DNA of 64,000 nucleotides from Hyphomicrobiales bacterium. Lineage in GTDB: Bacteria > Pseudomonadota > Alphaproteobacteria > Rhizobiales > Rhizobiaceae. This document shows, piece by piece, positions 17,259 through 25,460 of this stretch (position 1 is the stretch's first letter; every line of letters starts with the position of its first letter). A program made the translations under genes and the position numbers. The notes under the pieces were generated by a model. It was not told the DNA's origin and did not search any database. It was given only the letters and a program-made list of their open reading frames with translations. The DNA lies in the NCBI GenBank assembly GCA_900471925.1, contig UCGV01000027.1, forward strand, positions 1 through 64,000. The letters run 5' to 3'.

Positions 17259-18182
17259 ATGATGGGCGTATGGATCGACACGGATATGGGCTTCGACGAC
17301 ATCGCCGCCATCATGGTGGTGACGAATGCCGAACTCGACATCGACGGCGTCTCCCTGGTCTTCGGCAATGCGCCACTGCCGCAGGTGCGTACCAATGCGG
17401 CGGGAGCGGCCAAGGCATTCGGCTGGAAGTTCCCGATCCACACCGGCCGCGACACGCCCGTCCTCGGCAAGCTGGAGACGGCACAGGCCGTGCTCGGCGA
17501 GAGCGGCATCCCGACAACGGGCAAGCATCTGCCGCCGGCCTCGATCCTGCCTGATAGCGACGCCTTTATGGCCCTTTGCCGCTGGCTGGAACTGGAAGGC
17601 CCGCATCGCATCCTGGCGCTCGGACCGCTGACGAATATCGCCGCACTGGCGCTCGCGCGGCCCGATCTTGCCGCCCGAATCACCGAACTCGTCTGGATGG
17701 GCGGCGGCGTCACCGCGGGCAATCACACGGCCTCGGCCGAGTTCAACGCGCTGGCAGATCCCGAGGCGCTGGCAATCGTGATTGCCCACAAGCTGCCTCT
17801 GCGCATGGTCGATCTCGACCTTTGCCGCAAGGTACTGGCCAAACCCGAGGATGCCGATCCGGTCCGTGCTGCAGGTGGGATCAATGCCGATCTGATCGCC
17901 GATATGTTTGCCGGGTACATCCGCATCGGCACCAGTCGCGGCCGCCCCGCCATGGCAATCTACGATCCCTCCGCCGCCGTCGCCTTCGTCGCACCGCAGG
18001 TGGTGAGCTTCCGCCCCGCGCGCATCGACGTGGAACTGCAGGGCCAGCACACACGCGGGCGTACCGTCGTCGAAACCCGCGCCACCCACGCAACGTTCAA
18101 TGCCCAGTTCGCCGCCGATATCGATGCCGATATGGCGCGTGTCATCATTCTCGCCGCCCTGGTCAACGAGGCCCGCAAATGA
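17259..18182 (+). CDS. Nucleoside hydrolase (inosine-uridine preferring family)
   Basis: 307-residue enzyme that hydrolyses ribonucleosides to base and ribose. The N-terminal calcium-binding signature is WIDTDMGFDDIAAIM (usual form DTDPGxDDAxA; here Met replaces Pro). ILALGPLTNIAALALARPDLAARI and EFNALADPEALAIV follow in family order. It starts 1 base after the ATPase stop (ATG ATG at 17259/17262) and overlaps the adenine deaminase start by ATGA. Its place suggests it splits the nucleoside imported by the ABC system. Confidence 0.88.
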   Translation: MMGVWIDTDMGFDDIAAIMVVTNAELDIDGVSLVFGNAPLPQVRTNAAGAAKAFGWKFPIHTGRDTPVLGKLETAQAVLGESGIPTTGKHLPPASILPDSDAFMALCRWLELEGPHRILALGPLTNIAALALARPDLAARITELVWMGGGVTAGNHTASAEFNALADPEALAIVIAHKLPLRMVDLDLCRKVLAKPEDADPVRAAGGINADLIADMFAGYIRIGTSRGRPAMAIYDPSAAVAFVAPQVVSFRPARIDVELQGQHTRGRTVVETRATHATFNAQFAADIDADMARVIILAALVNEARK

Positions 18183-19969
18183 CCGCAACGCCGCCGCGCC
18201 AGGAACCCGCCGATCTCAACGAACCGGCCTTACGTGCACGTGCCGTCGCCGCCGCCCGTGGCGACAGACCTTTCGATGTACTCGTCACCGGCGGCCGCAT
18301 CCTTGATGCGGTTACCGGCCTGATCCGCGAGGCCGATATTGGCCTCGTCGGGGCGATGATCGCCAGCGTTCACGCGCCGGCAAGCCGCACCGATGCTACG
18401 ACAGTGATCGATGCAACGGGCAGCATCGTTTCCCCTGGTCTCATCGATACGCATATGCATATCGAGAGCTCGATGGTCACGCCGGCGGAATATGCCGAAG
18501 CCGTGCTGCCGCGCGGTGTCACGACCATCGTCTGGGACCCGCATGAATTCGGCAATGTCCACGGTCTTGATGGCGTGCGCTGGGCGATCGAAGCCTCTCG
18601 CAATCTGCCGCTACGCATGATCCTGCTCGCCCCATCCTGCGTGCCCTCGGCACCCGGCCTTGAACTCGCAGGCGCCGATTTCGATGCCGGCATCATCGCC
18701 GAACTGCTGCGCTCGCCGGCAATCGGCGGCGTGGCTGAAGTGATGAACATGCGTGGTGTCATTGATGGCGATCCGCGCATGACCGCGATCGTCAATGCCG
18801 GGCTTTCCTCCGGCAAACTGGTCTGCGGCCATGCCCGCGGTCTGGAAGGTGCCGACCTCAACGCTTTCATGGCCGCCGGCATAAGCTCCGACCACGAGCT
18901 GACCTCGGGCGCCGACCTGCTGCAGAAGCTCGCAGCCGGGATCACGATCGAGCTGCGCGGCTCGCACGATCACCTGCTGAAGGAATTCGTCGATGCGCTC
19001 GATGGCATTGGCCATCTTCCGCCAACCATCACGCTCTGCACCGATGATGTCTTCCCGGACGAACTCTACCAGAATGGCGGCCTCGATGATGTCGTGCGCC
19101 GTCTCGTGCGTTACGGCATGCGACCGGAATGGGCATTGCGCGCGGCCACATTCAACGCCGCACAGCGTCTGAAGCGTTCCGATCTCGGGCTCATCGCGCC
19201 CGGCCGCCGCGCCGATCTTGTACTTTTAGAAAACCTGACCGATTTCGAGGCCCGCGCCGTCATTGCCAATGGCCGCCTGGTTGCCGAGAATGGCGCGGTC
19301 AACGATCCGGTTCAGCCACTCGATGCCAGCCCGCTCATGCACTCGGTCAAGCTCGCACCGCTTACCGACGACGATTTCCGCATCCCTGCCAATGGCACCA
19401 GGGTGCGCCTTGCGACCATCGATCGCCCACGATTTACCCAGTGGGGCGAGGCAATGGCGGATGTCAAAGATGGTTTCGTCGTACCGCCCGCCGGCAGCGC
19501 CATGATTGCCGTCGCGCACCGTCATGGACTGGCGGACGGCAAGCCGCGCGTCGGCTTCCTGACCGGCTGGGGCGAATGGCGCGGCGCCTTCTGTACTACT
19601 GTGTCGCATGACAGCCACAATCTCACGGTCTTCGGCGGAAACGCGCGGGACATGGCGCTGGCAGCAAATGCCGTCATCGAAGTTGGCGGCGGCATGGCCG
19701 TGGCCAAAGATGGGCAAGTCGAAGTTCTTTTGCCCCTGCCGCTCTCCGGCCTCGTGACCGATGCCTCCTTGCAGGAAACCGCCAATGGATTTTCCGGCAT
19801 CCGTGCCGCGATGGAAAAGATTGTTGACTGGAAGCCGCCCTATCTGGTCTTCAAGGCCTGTTTCGGTGCCACCCTCGCTTGCAACACCGGTCCGCACCAG
19901 ACCGACCGCGGCATTGCCGATGTGATCACCGGCAAGGTGCTGGAAAGCCCGATACTGGAAATATTCTGA
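18179..19969 (+). CDS. ade: Adenine deaminase
   Basis: Converts adenine to hypoxanthine plus ammonia. 596-residue amidohydrolase-superfamily protein. The metal motif is GLIDTHMHIESSM (about residues 85-97), followed by TTIVWDPHEFGNVHG, CGHARGLEGADL, GISSDHELTSG and TLCTDDVFPD, the set expected for bacterial Ade. The C-terminal half (KVGFLTGWGEWRGAF-like, SHDSHNLTVFGGN) is also typical. Translationally coupled to the nucleoside hydrolase. The last gene of the operon, it meets the convergent amidohydrolase gene with only 6 bases between stops. Confidence 0.93.
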   Translation: MTATPPRQEPADLNEPALRARAVAAARGDRPFDVLVTGGRILDAVTGLIREADIGLVGAMIASVHAPASRTDATTVIDATGSIVSPGLIDTHMHIESSMVTPAEYAEAVLPRGVTTIVWDPHEFGNVHGLDGVRWAIEASRNLPLRMILLAPSCVPSAPGLELAGADFDAGIIAELLRSPAIGGVAEVMNMRGVIDGDPRMTAIVNAGLSSGKLVCGHARGLEGADLNAFMAAGISSDHELTSGADLLQKLAAGITIELRGSHDHLLKEFVDALDGIGHLPPTITLCTDDVFPDELYQNGGLDDVVRRLVRYGMRPEWALRAATFNAAQRLKRSDLGLIAPGRRADLVLLENLTDFEARAVIANGRLVAENGAVNDPVQPLDASPLMHSVKLAPLTDDDFRIPANGTRVRLATIDRPRFTQWGEAMADVKDGFVVPPAGSAMIAVAHRHGLADGKPRVGFLTGWGEWRGAFCTTVSHDSHNLTVFGGNARDMALAANAVIEVGGGMAVAKDGQVEVLLPLPLSGLVTDASLQETANGFSGIRAAMEKIVDWKPPYLVFKACFGATLACNTGPHQTDRGIADVITGKVLESPILEIF

Positions 19970-19975
19970 GGCGGC

Positions 19976-21151
19976 CTACGCTTCGGCTTTCAGTTCCCGC
20001 TCCACCAGCGACACCCAATAGGCAGCGCCATAGCCCAGGGCTTCATCGTTGAAATCGTAGGCGGTGTTGTGATGCAGCGCGCCGTCGACCGCCGGGCCAT
20101 TGCCGAGCCAGACGTAGCAGCCGGGCGCGTTCTGCCCGAAGAAGGCGAAATCATCGCCGGCGGTCGAAGGCGGAAAGCTCGTTCGCACCTTATCGCCGAA
20201 GACGGCCTGTGCAGCGCCGAACGCGCGAGACGTCGCATCCGCATTATTGACCACGGGCGGAATACGACGTTCGAATTCATAGTCCACCGAAATGCCGTAC
20301 ATGGCAGCCGTGCCCTGCGCCAGGCGGCCGATTTCCGCTTCAAGCTGGTCACGCACCTCGGGCGAGTAGGCCCGCGCCGTTCCTCCGATCTCGACAATAT
20401 CGGGAATGACGTTCAATGCCTTGGGATTGCCGGCCTGCACCGAGCAGGCGCTGACGACTGCCGGCTGAAGCGGATCGACGACGCGCCCGACGATCGTCTG
20501 CAGTGACGACAGGAAAGTGCCGGCAGCCGTAATCGGATCACGGCCGAGATGCGGCTTGGCGCCATGCGTCCCGGTGCCTCTGAAAGTAATCCGCCAGCTA
20601 TCCGACGAGGCAAGCTGCGGCCCCTCGACGACGGCGATCTCATCGACCGCGAGCCCCGGCATATTGTGCAGTCCATAGACGGCATCGCAGGGAAACTCTT
20701 TGAACAGCCCCTCTTCCACCATACGCCTTGCGCCGCCACGACCTTCCTCGGCCGGCTGGAAGATGAAATGCACCGTGCCGGAAAAGCCGCGTGTTTCGGC
20801 GAGATACCGTGCCGCTGCAAGCAGCATCGTCGTGTGCCCATCATGACCACAGGCATGCATCTTGCCGGGGACCGTCGACTTGTAGGGACGATCCGCCGTC
20901 TCCGGCATGGCGAGCGCGTCCATATCCGCTCTCAGCCCGATCGCGCGCGTGCCATTGCCGATCTGCAACGTGCCGACGACACCGGTAGCGCCGAGGCCGC
21001 GATGCACCGTGATGCCGGCCTCTTCCAGAAGCTTGGCGACGATGGCGCTCGTACGCTCCTCCTCGAAGCCGAGTTCGGGATGGGCGTGCAGGTCGCGGCG
21101 CAGTGTGGTGAGAAAAGGCAGATCGTTGCTGATCCGGGCGGGAATGCTCAT
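19976..21151 (-). CDS. M20 family amidohydrolase (hippurate hydrolase/N-acyl amino acid type)
   Basis: 391-residue zinc peptidase-like hydrolase that removes acyl groups from amino acids or related amides. Motifs: LRRDLHAHPELGFEE near the N-terminus, metal-site KMHACGHDGHTTMLL (about residues 95-110), FQPAEEGRGGARRMVEEG and the C-terminal GDDFAFFGQNAPG. ATG 21151 gives the family N-terminus and has CAGGA upstream; the frame extends 24 codons further without support. It lies downstream of tctA, separated by a terminator, so it is probably independent. Exact substrate unknown. Confidence 0.88.
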   Translation of the reverse strand: MSIPARISNDLPFLTTLRRDLHAHPELGFEEERTSAIVAKLLEEAGITVHRGLGATGVVGTLQIGNGTRAIGLRADMDALAMPETADRPYKSTVPGKMHACGHDGHTTMLLAAARYLAETRGFSGTVHFIFQPAEEGRGGARRMVEEGLFKEFPCDAVYGLHNMPGLAVDEIAVVEGPQLASSDSWRITFRGTGTHGAKPHLGRDPITAAGTFLSSLQTIVGRVVDPLQPAVVSACSVQAGNPKALNVIPDIVEIGGTARAYSPEVRDQLEAEIGRLAQGTAAMYGISVDYEFERRIPPVVNNADATSRAFGAAQAVFGDKVRTSFPPSTAGDDFAFFGQNAPGCYVWLGNGPAVDGALHHNTAYDFNDEALGYGAAYWVSLVERELKAEA

Positions 21152-21171
21152 GAGCCTGGATATCCTGTAAA

Positions 21172-21200
21172 ACGAAAACGGGCGCCCGACGGCGCCCGCA
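21172..21200 (-). terminator. Rho-independent terminator of the tct operon
   Basis: On the minus strand CGGGCGCC-GTCG-GGCGCCCG is followed by TTTTCGTTTT. It lies between the tctA stop (21245) and the amidohydrolase start. Confidence 0.85.
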
Positions 21201-21244
21201 TCAGATCGTTCTTTCTTCAACAAACGGGCCTTGAGTGCAAGCCC

Positions 21245-22750
21245 TTACGCCTCCTCGACGAAGACCTCCTCGCGCTTGCGCTTGACGCTTGGCAGGAAGA
21301 CGACGATCAGCACCGCCACGGCGATCGTCAGCAGTATGGCGCTGATCGGCCGCGTGACGAAGGTCGTCGCATCGCCGCGCGACAGGATCATGGCGCGCCG
21401 CAAATTCTCCTCCAGCAGCGGCCCGAGCACGAATCCGAGCAGCAGTGGTGCCGGTTCGCAGCGAAGTTTCGCCAGCACGTAGCCGATGAGACCGAAGAAG
21501 GCGACGGCATATAGGTCATAGACGTTGGAATTGACGCTGTAGACCCCGATCGAGCAGAAGGCCATGATGACGGGGAAGAGCACGTAATAAGGCACCGTCA
21601 GCAGCTTCACCCACAGGCCGATCAGCGGCAAATTGAGGATGACGAGCATCAGATTGCCGATCCACATGGAGGCGATGATGCCCCAGAACAGCGCCGGCTG
21701 CTCGGTCGCCACGTTCGGTCCCGGCACGATGCCCTGGATGATCATCGCGCCGACCATCAGCGCCATGACAGGATTTGCCGGAATGCCGAGCGTCAGGAGC
21801 GGAATGAACGAGGTCTGCGCCCCGGCATTGTTGGCCGATTCCGGCCCGGCGACGCCGGCGACCGCCCCGTGGCCGAATTCCTCCGGCTTCTTGGAGACGC
21901 GCTTTTCCACCGTATAGGAGGCGAAGGACGCAAGGATCGCCCCGCCGCCCGGCAGGATGCCGAGCGCCGAACCGATGATCGTGCCGCGAATGACCGGCGC
22001 GATCATTTCCTTGAATTCTTCCTTCGAGGGCAGCAGCCCCGAAACCTTCGCCATCAGCACGGTGCGAGTTTTCTCGCCTTCCAGATTGCGCAGGATCTCG
22101 GCAATGCCGAAAACACCGACGGCAAGTGCCACGAAATTCAACCCGTCGGCATATTCGCGAATGCCGAGAGTGAAGCGTGGTGTGCCGGTATAAATATCGG
22201 TCCCCACCAGCCCAAGCAGCAGCCCGAGCGCCACCATCGCCAGTGCCTTGACGACCGAGCCATGAGCCAGCGCGATGGAAGAAACGAGGCCGACGATCAT
22301 TAGTGAGAAATATTCCGCCGAGCCGAACTGCAGCGCAATCGCCGTCAGCGGTGGTGCGAACACTGCCACAAGGAAGGTCGAGACCGAACCGGCGAAGAAG
22401 GAGCCCAGTGCGGCAATGGCAAGCGCCGCACCCGCCCTGCCCTTCCGCGCCATCTGATAGCCGTCGATGGCGGTAACGGCGGAAGAGGATTCGCCCGGCA
22501 TATTGATAAGGATCGCCGTCGTCGAACCACCGTACTGGGCGCCGTAGTAGATGCCGGCGAGCATGATGAGCGAGGAAACCGGCTCAAGCTGAAAGGTGAT
22601 CGGCAGAAGCATGGCGATCGTTGCGGTCGCGCCGATACCGGGCAATACGCCGATCAAGGTGCCGAGCAGCACGCCGATCAGGCAGAAGAACAGGTTTTCC
22701 GGGCTTGCCGCCGTGTAGAAACCGAGTGCGAGATTGCTGAATAGTTCCAT
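21245..22750 (-). CDS. tctA: Tripartite tricarboxylate transporter large permease (TctA family)
   Basis: 501-residue inner membrane protein with about 10-12 helices. The conserved TctA stretches LIGVLPGIGATATIAMLLP, GIYYGAQYGGSTTAILINMPGESSS and GILPGGGAILASFASYTVEKRVSK are all present. It moves a carboxylate captured by TctC together with TctB. ATG 22750 has a perfect AGGAGG 5 bases upstream and is preferred over the GTG at 22753. The tctB stop lies 9 bases upstream. Substrate (citrate, other tri- or dicarboxylate) cannot be told. Confidence 0.92.
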   Translation of the reverse strand: MELFSNLALGFYTAASPENLFFCLIGVLLGTLIGVLPGIGATATIAMLLPITFQLEPVSSLIMLAGIYYGAQYGGSTTAILINMPGESSSAVTAIDGYQMARKGRAGAALAIAALGSFFAGSVSTFLVAVFAPPLTAIALQFGSAEYFSLMIVGLVSSIALAHGSVVKALAMVALGLLLGLVGTDIYTGTPRFTLGIREYADGLNFVALAVGVFGIAEILRNLEGEKTRTVLMAKVSGLLPSKEEFKEMIAPVIRGTIIGSALGILPGGGAILASFASYTVEKRVSKKPEEFGHGAVAGVAGPESANNAGAQTSFIPLLTLGIPANPVMALMVGAMIIQGIVPGPNVATEQPALFWGIIASMWIGNLMLVILNLPLIGLWVKLLTVPYYVLFPVIMAFCSIGVYSVNSNVYDLYAVAFFGLIGYVLAKLRCEPAPLLLGFVLGPLLEENLRRAMILSRGDATTFVTRPISAILLTIAVAVLIVVFLPSVKRKREEVFVEEA

Positions 22751-22759
22751 CACCGCCTC

Positions 22760-23221
22760 CTAGAACCGAACCCAGGGGCCAAAGCGTTCGAACGGCAGCC
22801 CGAGCCCATAACTGAAGACGGCAACTGAAAAGACCGTCAGCACCAGCGAAAGGGCGAGCGCCAGAAGCACGCTCATGCGGGAGGATGCAAAGCAGGCGAT
22901 GAAGGCGGTCAGGAAGATCGCCGGCGCAAAACCGAGCCCGCGCACAGTCAATCCGAAAAAAACCGGTGCCGGCAGGATGAAGAGCATACCGCGCCAAGCG
23001 AAGGGATCGATCGGCTCACCCTGAACCCGCACCGCCTGCACGAGAATGATGAGGCCGAGCAGGACGAGAATGGCCGAGAGGACAAGCGGGAAATAGCCGG
23101 GTCCCATGCGCAGCGCCGTACCGAGATCGAGATCCAGCGACTGATAGGCGAAGAAGGCACCGGTTGCGGCAAGAAGGGCGCCGCAAATGACATTGGTGGT
23201 GTCGAAGCTGAGAGATTTCAT
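22760..23221 (-). CDS. tctB: Tripartite tricarboxylate transporter small permease (TctB family)
   Basis: 153-residue membrane protein with four predicted helices, including LRMGPGYFPLVLSAILVLLGLIIL, the segment most typical of TctB. Start ATG 23221 has AGGAG 5 bases upstream; the frame continues 54 codons further through the intercistronic hairpin and is not used. It sits between tctC and tctA in the usual order tctC-tctB-tctA. Confidence 0.88.
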   Translation of the reverse strand: MKSLSFDTTNVICGALLAATGAFFAYQSLDLDLGTALRMGPGYFPLVLSAILVLLGLIILVQAVRVQGEPIDPFAWRGMLFILPAPVFFGLTVRGLGFAPAIFLTAFIACFASSRMSVLLALALSLVLTVFSVAVFSYGLGLPFERFGPWVRF

Positions 23222-23275
23222 GATGTCTCCTGGGGTTGGAGATGAGGCGTCACCGCGGACATCGAGCTGTGCAAA

Positions 23276-23303
23276 CACCCTCCTCCCGGCCGGGAAGAGG
23301 GTG
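23276..23303 (-). terminator. Intercistronic hairpin between tctC and tctB
   Basis: A 28-base near-perfect inverted repeat (CACCCTCTTCCCGG with CCGGGAGGAGGGTG on the minus strand, one G-T wobble) is followed by TTTGC. Probably a partial terminator or RNase block that keeps binding-protein expression above that of the permeases. Confidence 0.6.
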
Positions 23304-23321
23304 CGCATGCGACGGTCAGAT

Positions 23322-24305
23322 TCAGTCTGCGTATTCGCCGGCCGCTTCGATAACGGGCTTCCAGCGGGCGATTTCGCTCTCAAGCTTCGTCTTCAGCGCA
23401 GCAGGGGTCGCATCGGCATCCGAAGACGGAACCGTGCCGAGTTCGGCAAAGCGGGCGGCGACGTTCTGATCCTTCAGCGCAATCTGCAGCGACTTAGACA
23501 GGCGCTCGTTGATATCGGCAGGCGTCCCTTTCGGCGTATAGATGCCGTGCCAGATACCGACTTCAAAACCTGGCAGTCCTGCTTCGACGGCAGTCGGAAT
23601 GTCCTTGAGAACATCGAGACGGGCCGGCGAGGTCACGGCATAGGCCTTGATCGTGCCGCCCTGGATCTGCTTGGTCGTATTGGTGGTCTGGTCGCACATG
23701 ATATCGACCTGCCCGCCGAGAAGGTCGGTCATGGCAGGGCCGGTGCCCTTGTAGGGAACGGTCGTGAGCGGGGTCTGGATGGCGCTCATGAACATCATGC
23801 CGCAGAGATGCGAGGCCGCGCCGATACCGGCATTGGCGACGGTAACCTTATCCTTGTTGGCCTTTACATACTCGACCAAACCTTTGAGATCCGTCGGCTC
23901 GAAATCCTTGCGGGCGACGATCGTCATCGGAACATCGGTGACGAGACCGACATATTCGAAGGCGTTGAGCGTGTCATAGGCGAGCTTGCGATAGAGCGTG
24001 GCGCTGGTCGCCATGCCGATATGGTGGAGCAGGATCGTGTAGCCATCCGGATCGGCATCCGCCACTCGGCCGGCGCCGAGCGTGCCGCCAGCGCCGCCGA
24101 CATTTTCGACGACGATCTGCTGGCCGAGATCCTTCGACATGGATTCGGCAACGAGGCGCGCGACGGTATCGGTTGGGCCGCCCGCAGCGAAGGGCACGAC
24201 CATGGTGATGGTGCGTTCGGGATAGGTCTGCGCCGAAGCGGCATACGAAAGAAGCGAAACGGCAGCTGCGGCGGTCGCGCCGAGCATGGCCTTCAGGATT
24301 TTCAT
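23322..24305 (-). CDS. tctC: Tripartite tricarboxylate transporter substrate-binding protein (TctC/Bug family)
   Basis: 327-residue periplasmic receptor. The signal peptide MKILKAMLGATAAAAVSLLSYAASA is followed by the Bug-family opening QTYPERTITMVVPFAAGGPTDTVARLVAE. GTLGAGRVADADPDGYTILLHHIG and VPYKGTGPAMTDLLGGQVDIMCD are also family-typical. ATG 24305 has GGGAGGA 5 bases upstream. First gene of the tctCBA operon. The two-component genes downstream on the same strand suggest, but do not prove, carboxylate-responsive control. Confidence 0.92.
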   Translation of the reverse strand: MKILKAMLGATAAAAVSLLSYAASAQTYPERTITMVVPFAAGGPTDTVARLVAESMSKDLGQQIVVENVGGAGGTLGAGRVADADPDGYTILLHHIGMATSATLYRKLAYDTLNAFEYVGLVTDVPMTIVARKDFEPTDLKGLVEYVKANKDKVTVANAGIGAASHLCGMMFMSAIQTPLTTVPYKGTGPAMTDLLGGQVDIMCDQTTNTTKQIQGGTIKAYAVTSPARLDVLKDIPTAVEAGLPGFEVGIWHGIYTPKGTPADINERLSKSLQIALKDQNVAARFAELGTVPSSDADATPAALKTKLESEIARWKPVIEAAGEYAD

Positions 24306-24477
24306 CGTTTTCCTCCCTGATGAAAATAGGTCGTCCCGCCGGCGCTTCCTCTGCGCCGGCTCGGATGGTCCATTTGCAGGCCGGGAATGGGTGCCTGCAA
24401 TCGCGGCACTCAGGAAGGAATGACGATTTTGCGACGGTGCGCCGCAGCATGGGTTGATTTGGAAACAAATGGTTAAA

Positions 24478-24503
24478 GCGATGGGTGGAAATCCACCCAT
24501 CGC
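24478..24503 (-). terminator. Rho-independent terminator of the ArsR/AHSA1 operon
   Basis: GCGATGGGTGG pairs with CCACCCATCGC (11 bp, 4-base loop) and on the minus strand is followed by TTTAACCATTT, just after the AHSA1 stop at 24511. Confidence 0.8.
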
Positions 24504-24510
24504 CTGTATT

Positions 24511-24957
24511 TCAACGATTGGGCGGCAGAACGACTTCGCCGGTTTCGAGCAGAGACTTGAGGTTGGAGAGGATCTGCGGCCAGCCGCCGGAGACCGCACC
24601 GATGAACTTCGAACCCTCGATCGGGATCGAATGCGTCAGCGTCAACTTGACGGCTTCGCCAACCGGCTCGAGCTCAATGACGCATTGAGAAAAACCCTCG
24701 GCCTTTAGCTCCGGCCTGAACTGGTTCTGCCACTTGAGAACGAGCCGCTTGGGTGGATCGAATTCGAGGATTTCGCCGGTATCGGTGACGGTGCCGTCGG
24801 AATAGCGCATCTGCCAGGCAGAGCCGGCTTTCCAATCGGTCTCGAACTGTACGCCCAACCAGAATTTCTTCATGAATTCCGTCGTCGTCAGCGCCGACCA
24901 GAGCTGTTCCGGCGTGGTGCGGATATAGGTGACGTAGTTGAATGCGCTGCCTGCCAT
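24511..24957 (-). CDS. SRPBCC/AHSA1-like START-fold protein
   Basis: 148-residue soluble protein with the AHSA1-like SRPBCC ligand-binding fold. YVTYIRTTPEQLWSALTTTEFMKKFWLG is at the N-terminus, then DTGEILEFDPPKRLVLKWQ and the C-terminal helix GGWPQILSNLKSLLETGE. The fold binds hydrophobic ligands; the molecular role of such ArsR-linked members is generally unknown. AAGGGAG precedes the ATG. It is 58 bases downstream of an ArsR regulator in a common ArsR-AHSA1 pair, and a terminator ends the unit. Confidence 0.85.
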   Translation of the reverse strand: MAGSAFNYVTYIRTTPEQLWSALTTTEFMKKFWLGVQFETDWKAGSAWQMRYSDGTVTDTGEILEFDPPKRLVLKWQNQFRPELKAEGFSQCVIELEPVGEAVKLTLTHSIPIEGSKFIGAVSGGWPQILSNLKSLLETGEVVLPPNR

Positions 24958-25015
24958 GATGATACTCCCTTTTGGCCAAGGCTTGGGTCACATCCTCGCC
25001 GGCAGGCTGGACGAC

Positions 25016-25339
25016 TCATTCGTCCTTGCTGCCTTCGAGGCTCTTCTTGAGATCGGAAAGCGCCTCCAATGCGCGGCGCTCGAACTTGCTGATCCAGCGA
25101 TCCGCGATTTCATTGATCGGAACCGGGTTGATGTAATGCAGTTTCTCGCGGCCTTGCCGGCGCGAGGAGACCAGGTTCGCCTCTTCGAGAATGCCGAGAT
25201 GTTTCGTCACCGCCTGACGCGTCATCGCCAGCCCCTCGCACAAATCGCCGAGCGTCTGACCATTGCGTGCGTGCAGACGATCCAGCAGCCGTCGCCGGCT
25301 GCCATCCGCCAAAGCTCGAAAAACCGCGTCTTCATTCAT
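25016..25339 (-). CDS. ArsR-family winged-helix regulator
   Basis: 107-residue DNA-binding protein. The ArsR domain covers about residues 5-85: AVFRALADGSRRRLLDRL, recognition helix MTRQAVTKHLGILEEANLV and wing SSRRQGREKLHYI. No metal-binding ELCVCDL cysteine motif is present, so it is not a typical metalloregulator; it belongs with the ArsR members paired with AHSA1 proteins. A strong promoter with a GGCAAC/GTTGCC operator lies just upstream, consistent with autorepression. Confidence 0.88.
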   Translation of the reverse strand: MNEDAVFRALADGSRRRLLDRLHARNGQTLGDLCEGLAMTRQAVTKHLGILEEANLVSSRRQGREKLHYINPVPINEIADRWISKFERRALEALSDLKKSLEGSKDE

Positions 25340-25358
25340 ACGAAATACGGAACCGTTT

Positions 25359-25404
25359 GGTTGCCTTTTTCGATTTTATAGGCAACTAAATGGTTGCCTG
25401 TCAA
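25359..25404 (-). promoter_or_regulatory. Consensus promoter with ArsR operator in its spacer
   Basis: On the minus strand: TTGACA (25404-25399), an 18-base spacer that is the inverted repeat GGCAAC-CATTTA-GTTGCC, then TATAAA (25380-25375). A third half-site (GGCAACC on the minus strand, 25365-25359) lies between the -10 box and the gene start (25339). A repressor bound here would block the polymerase directly. Confidence 0.75.
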
Positions 25405-25460
25405 GATGTGAATCGACGACCGCCGGAAAGCAGCCGATCACGAGGCACATAGCGGAGGGA

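Noticed and set aside
20549-21514. 321-codon plus-strand frame over the amidohydrolase and tctA ends
   Set aside because: It spans two real minus-strand genes and a terminator and has no domain signature.
24306-24477. Sigma-54 (-24/-12) promoter upstream of tctC
   Set aside because: No GG-N10-GC pair with TGGCAC/TTGC context was found by eye on the minus strand; a GG-N10-GC pair in the 5' region lacks the flanking consensus.
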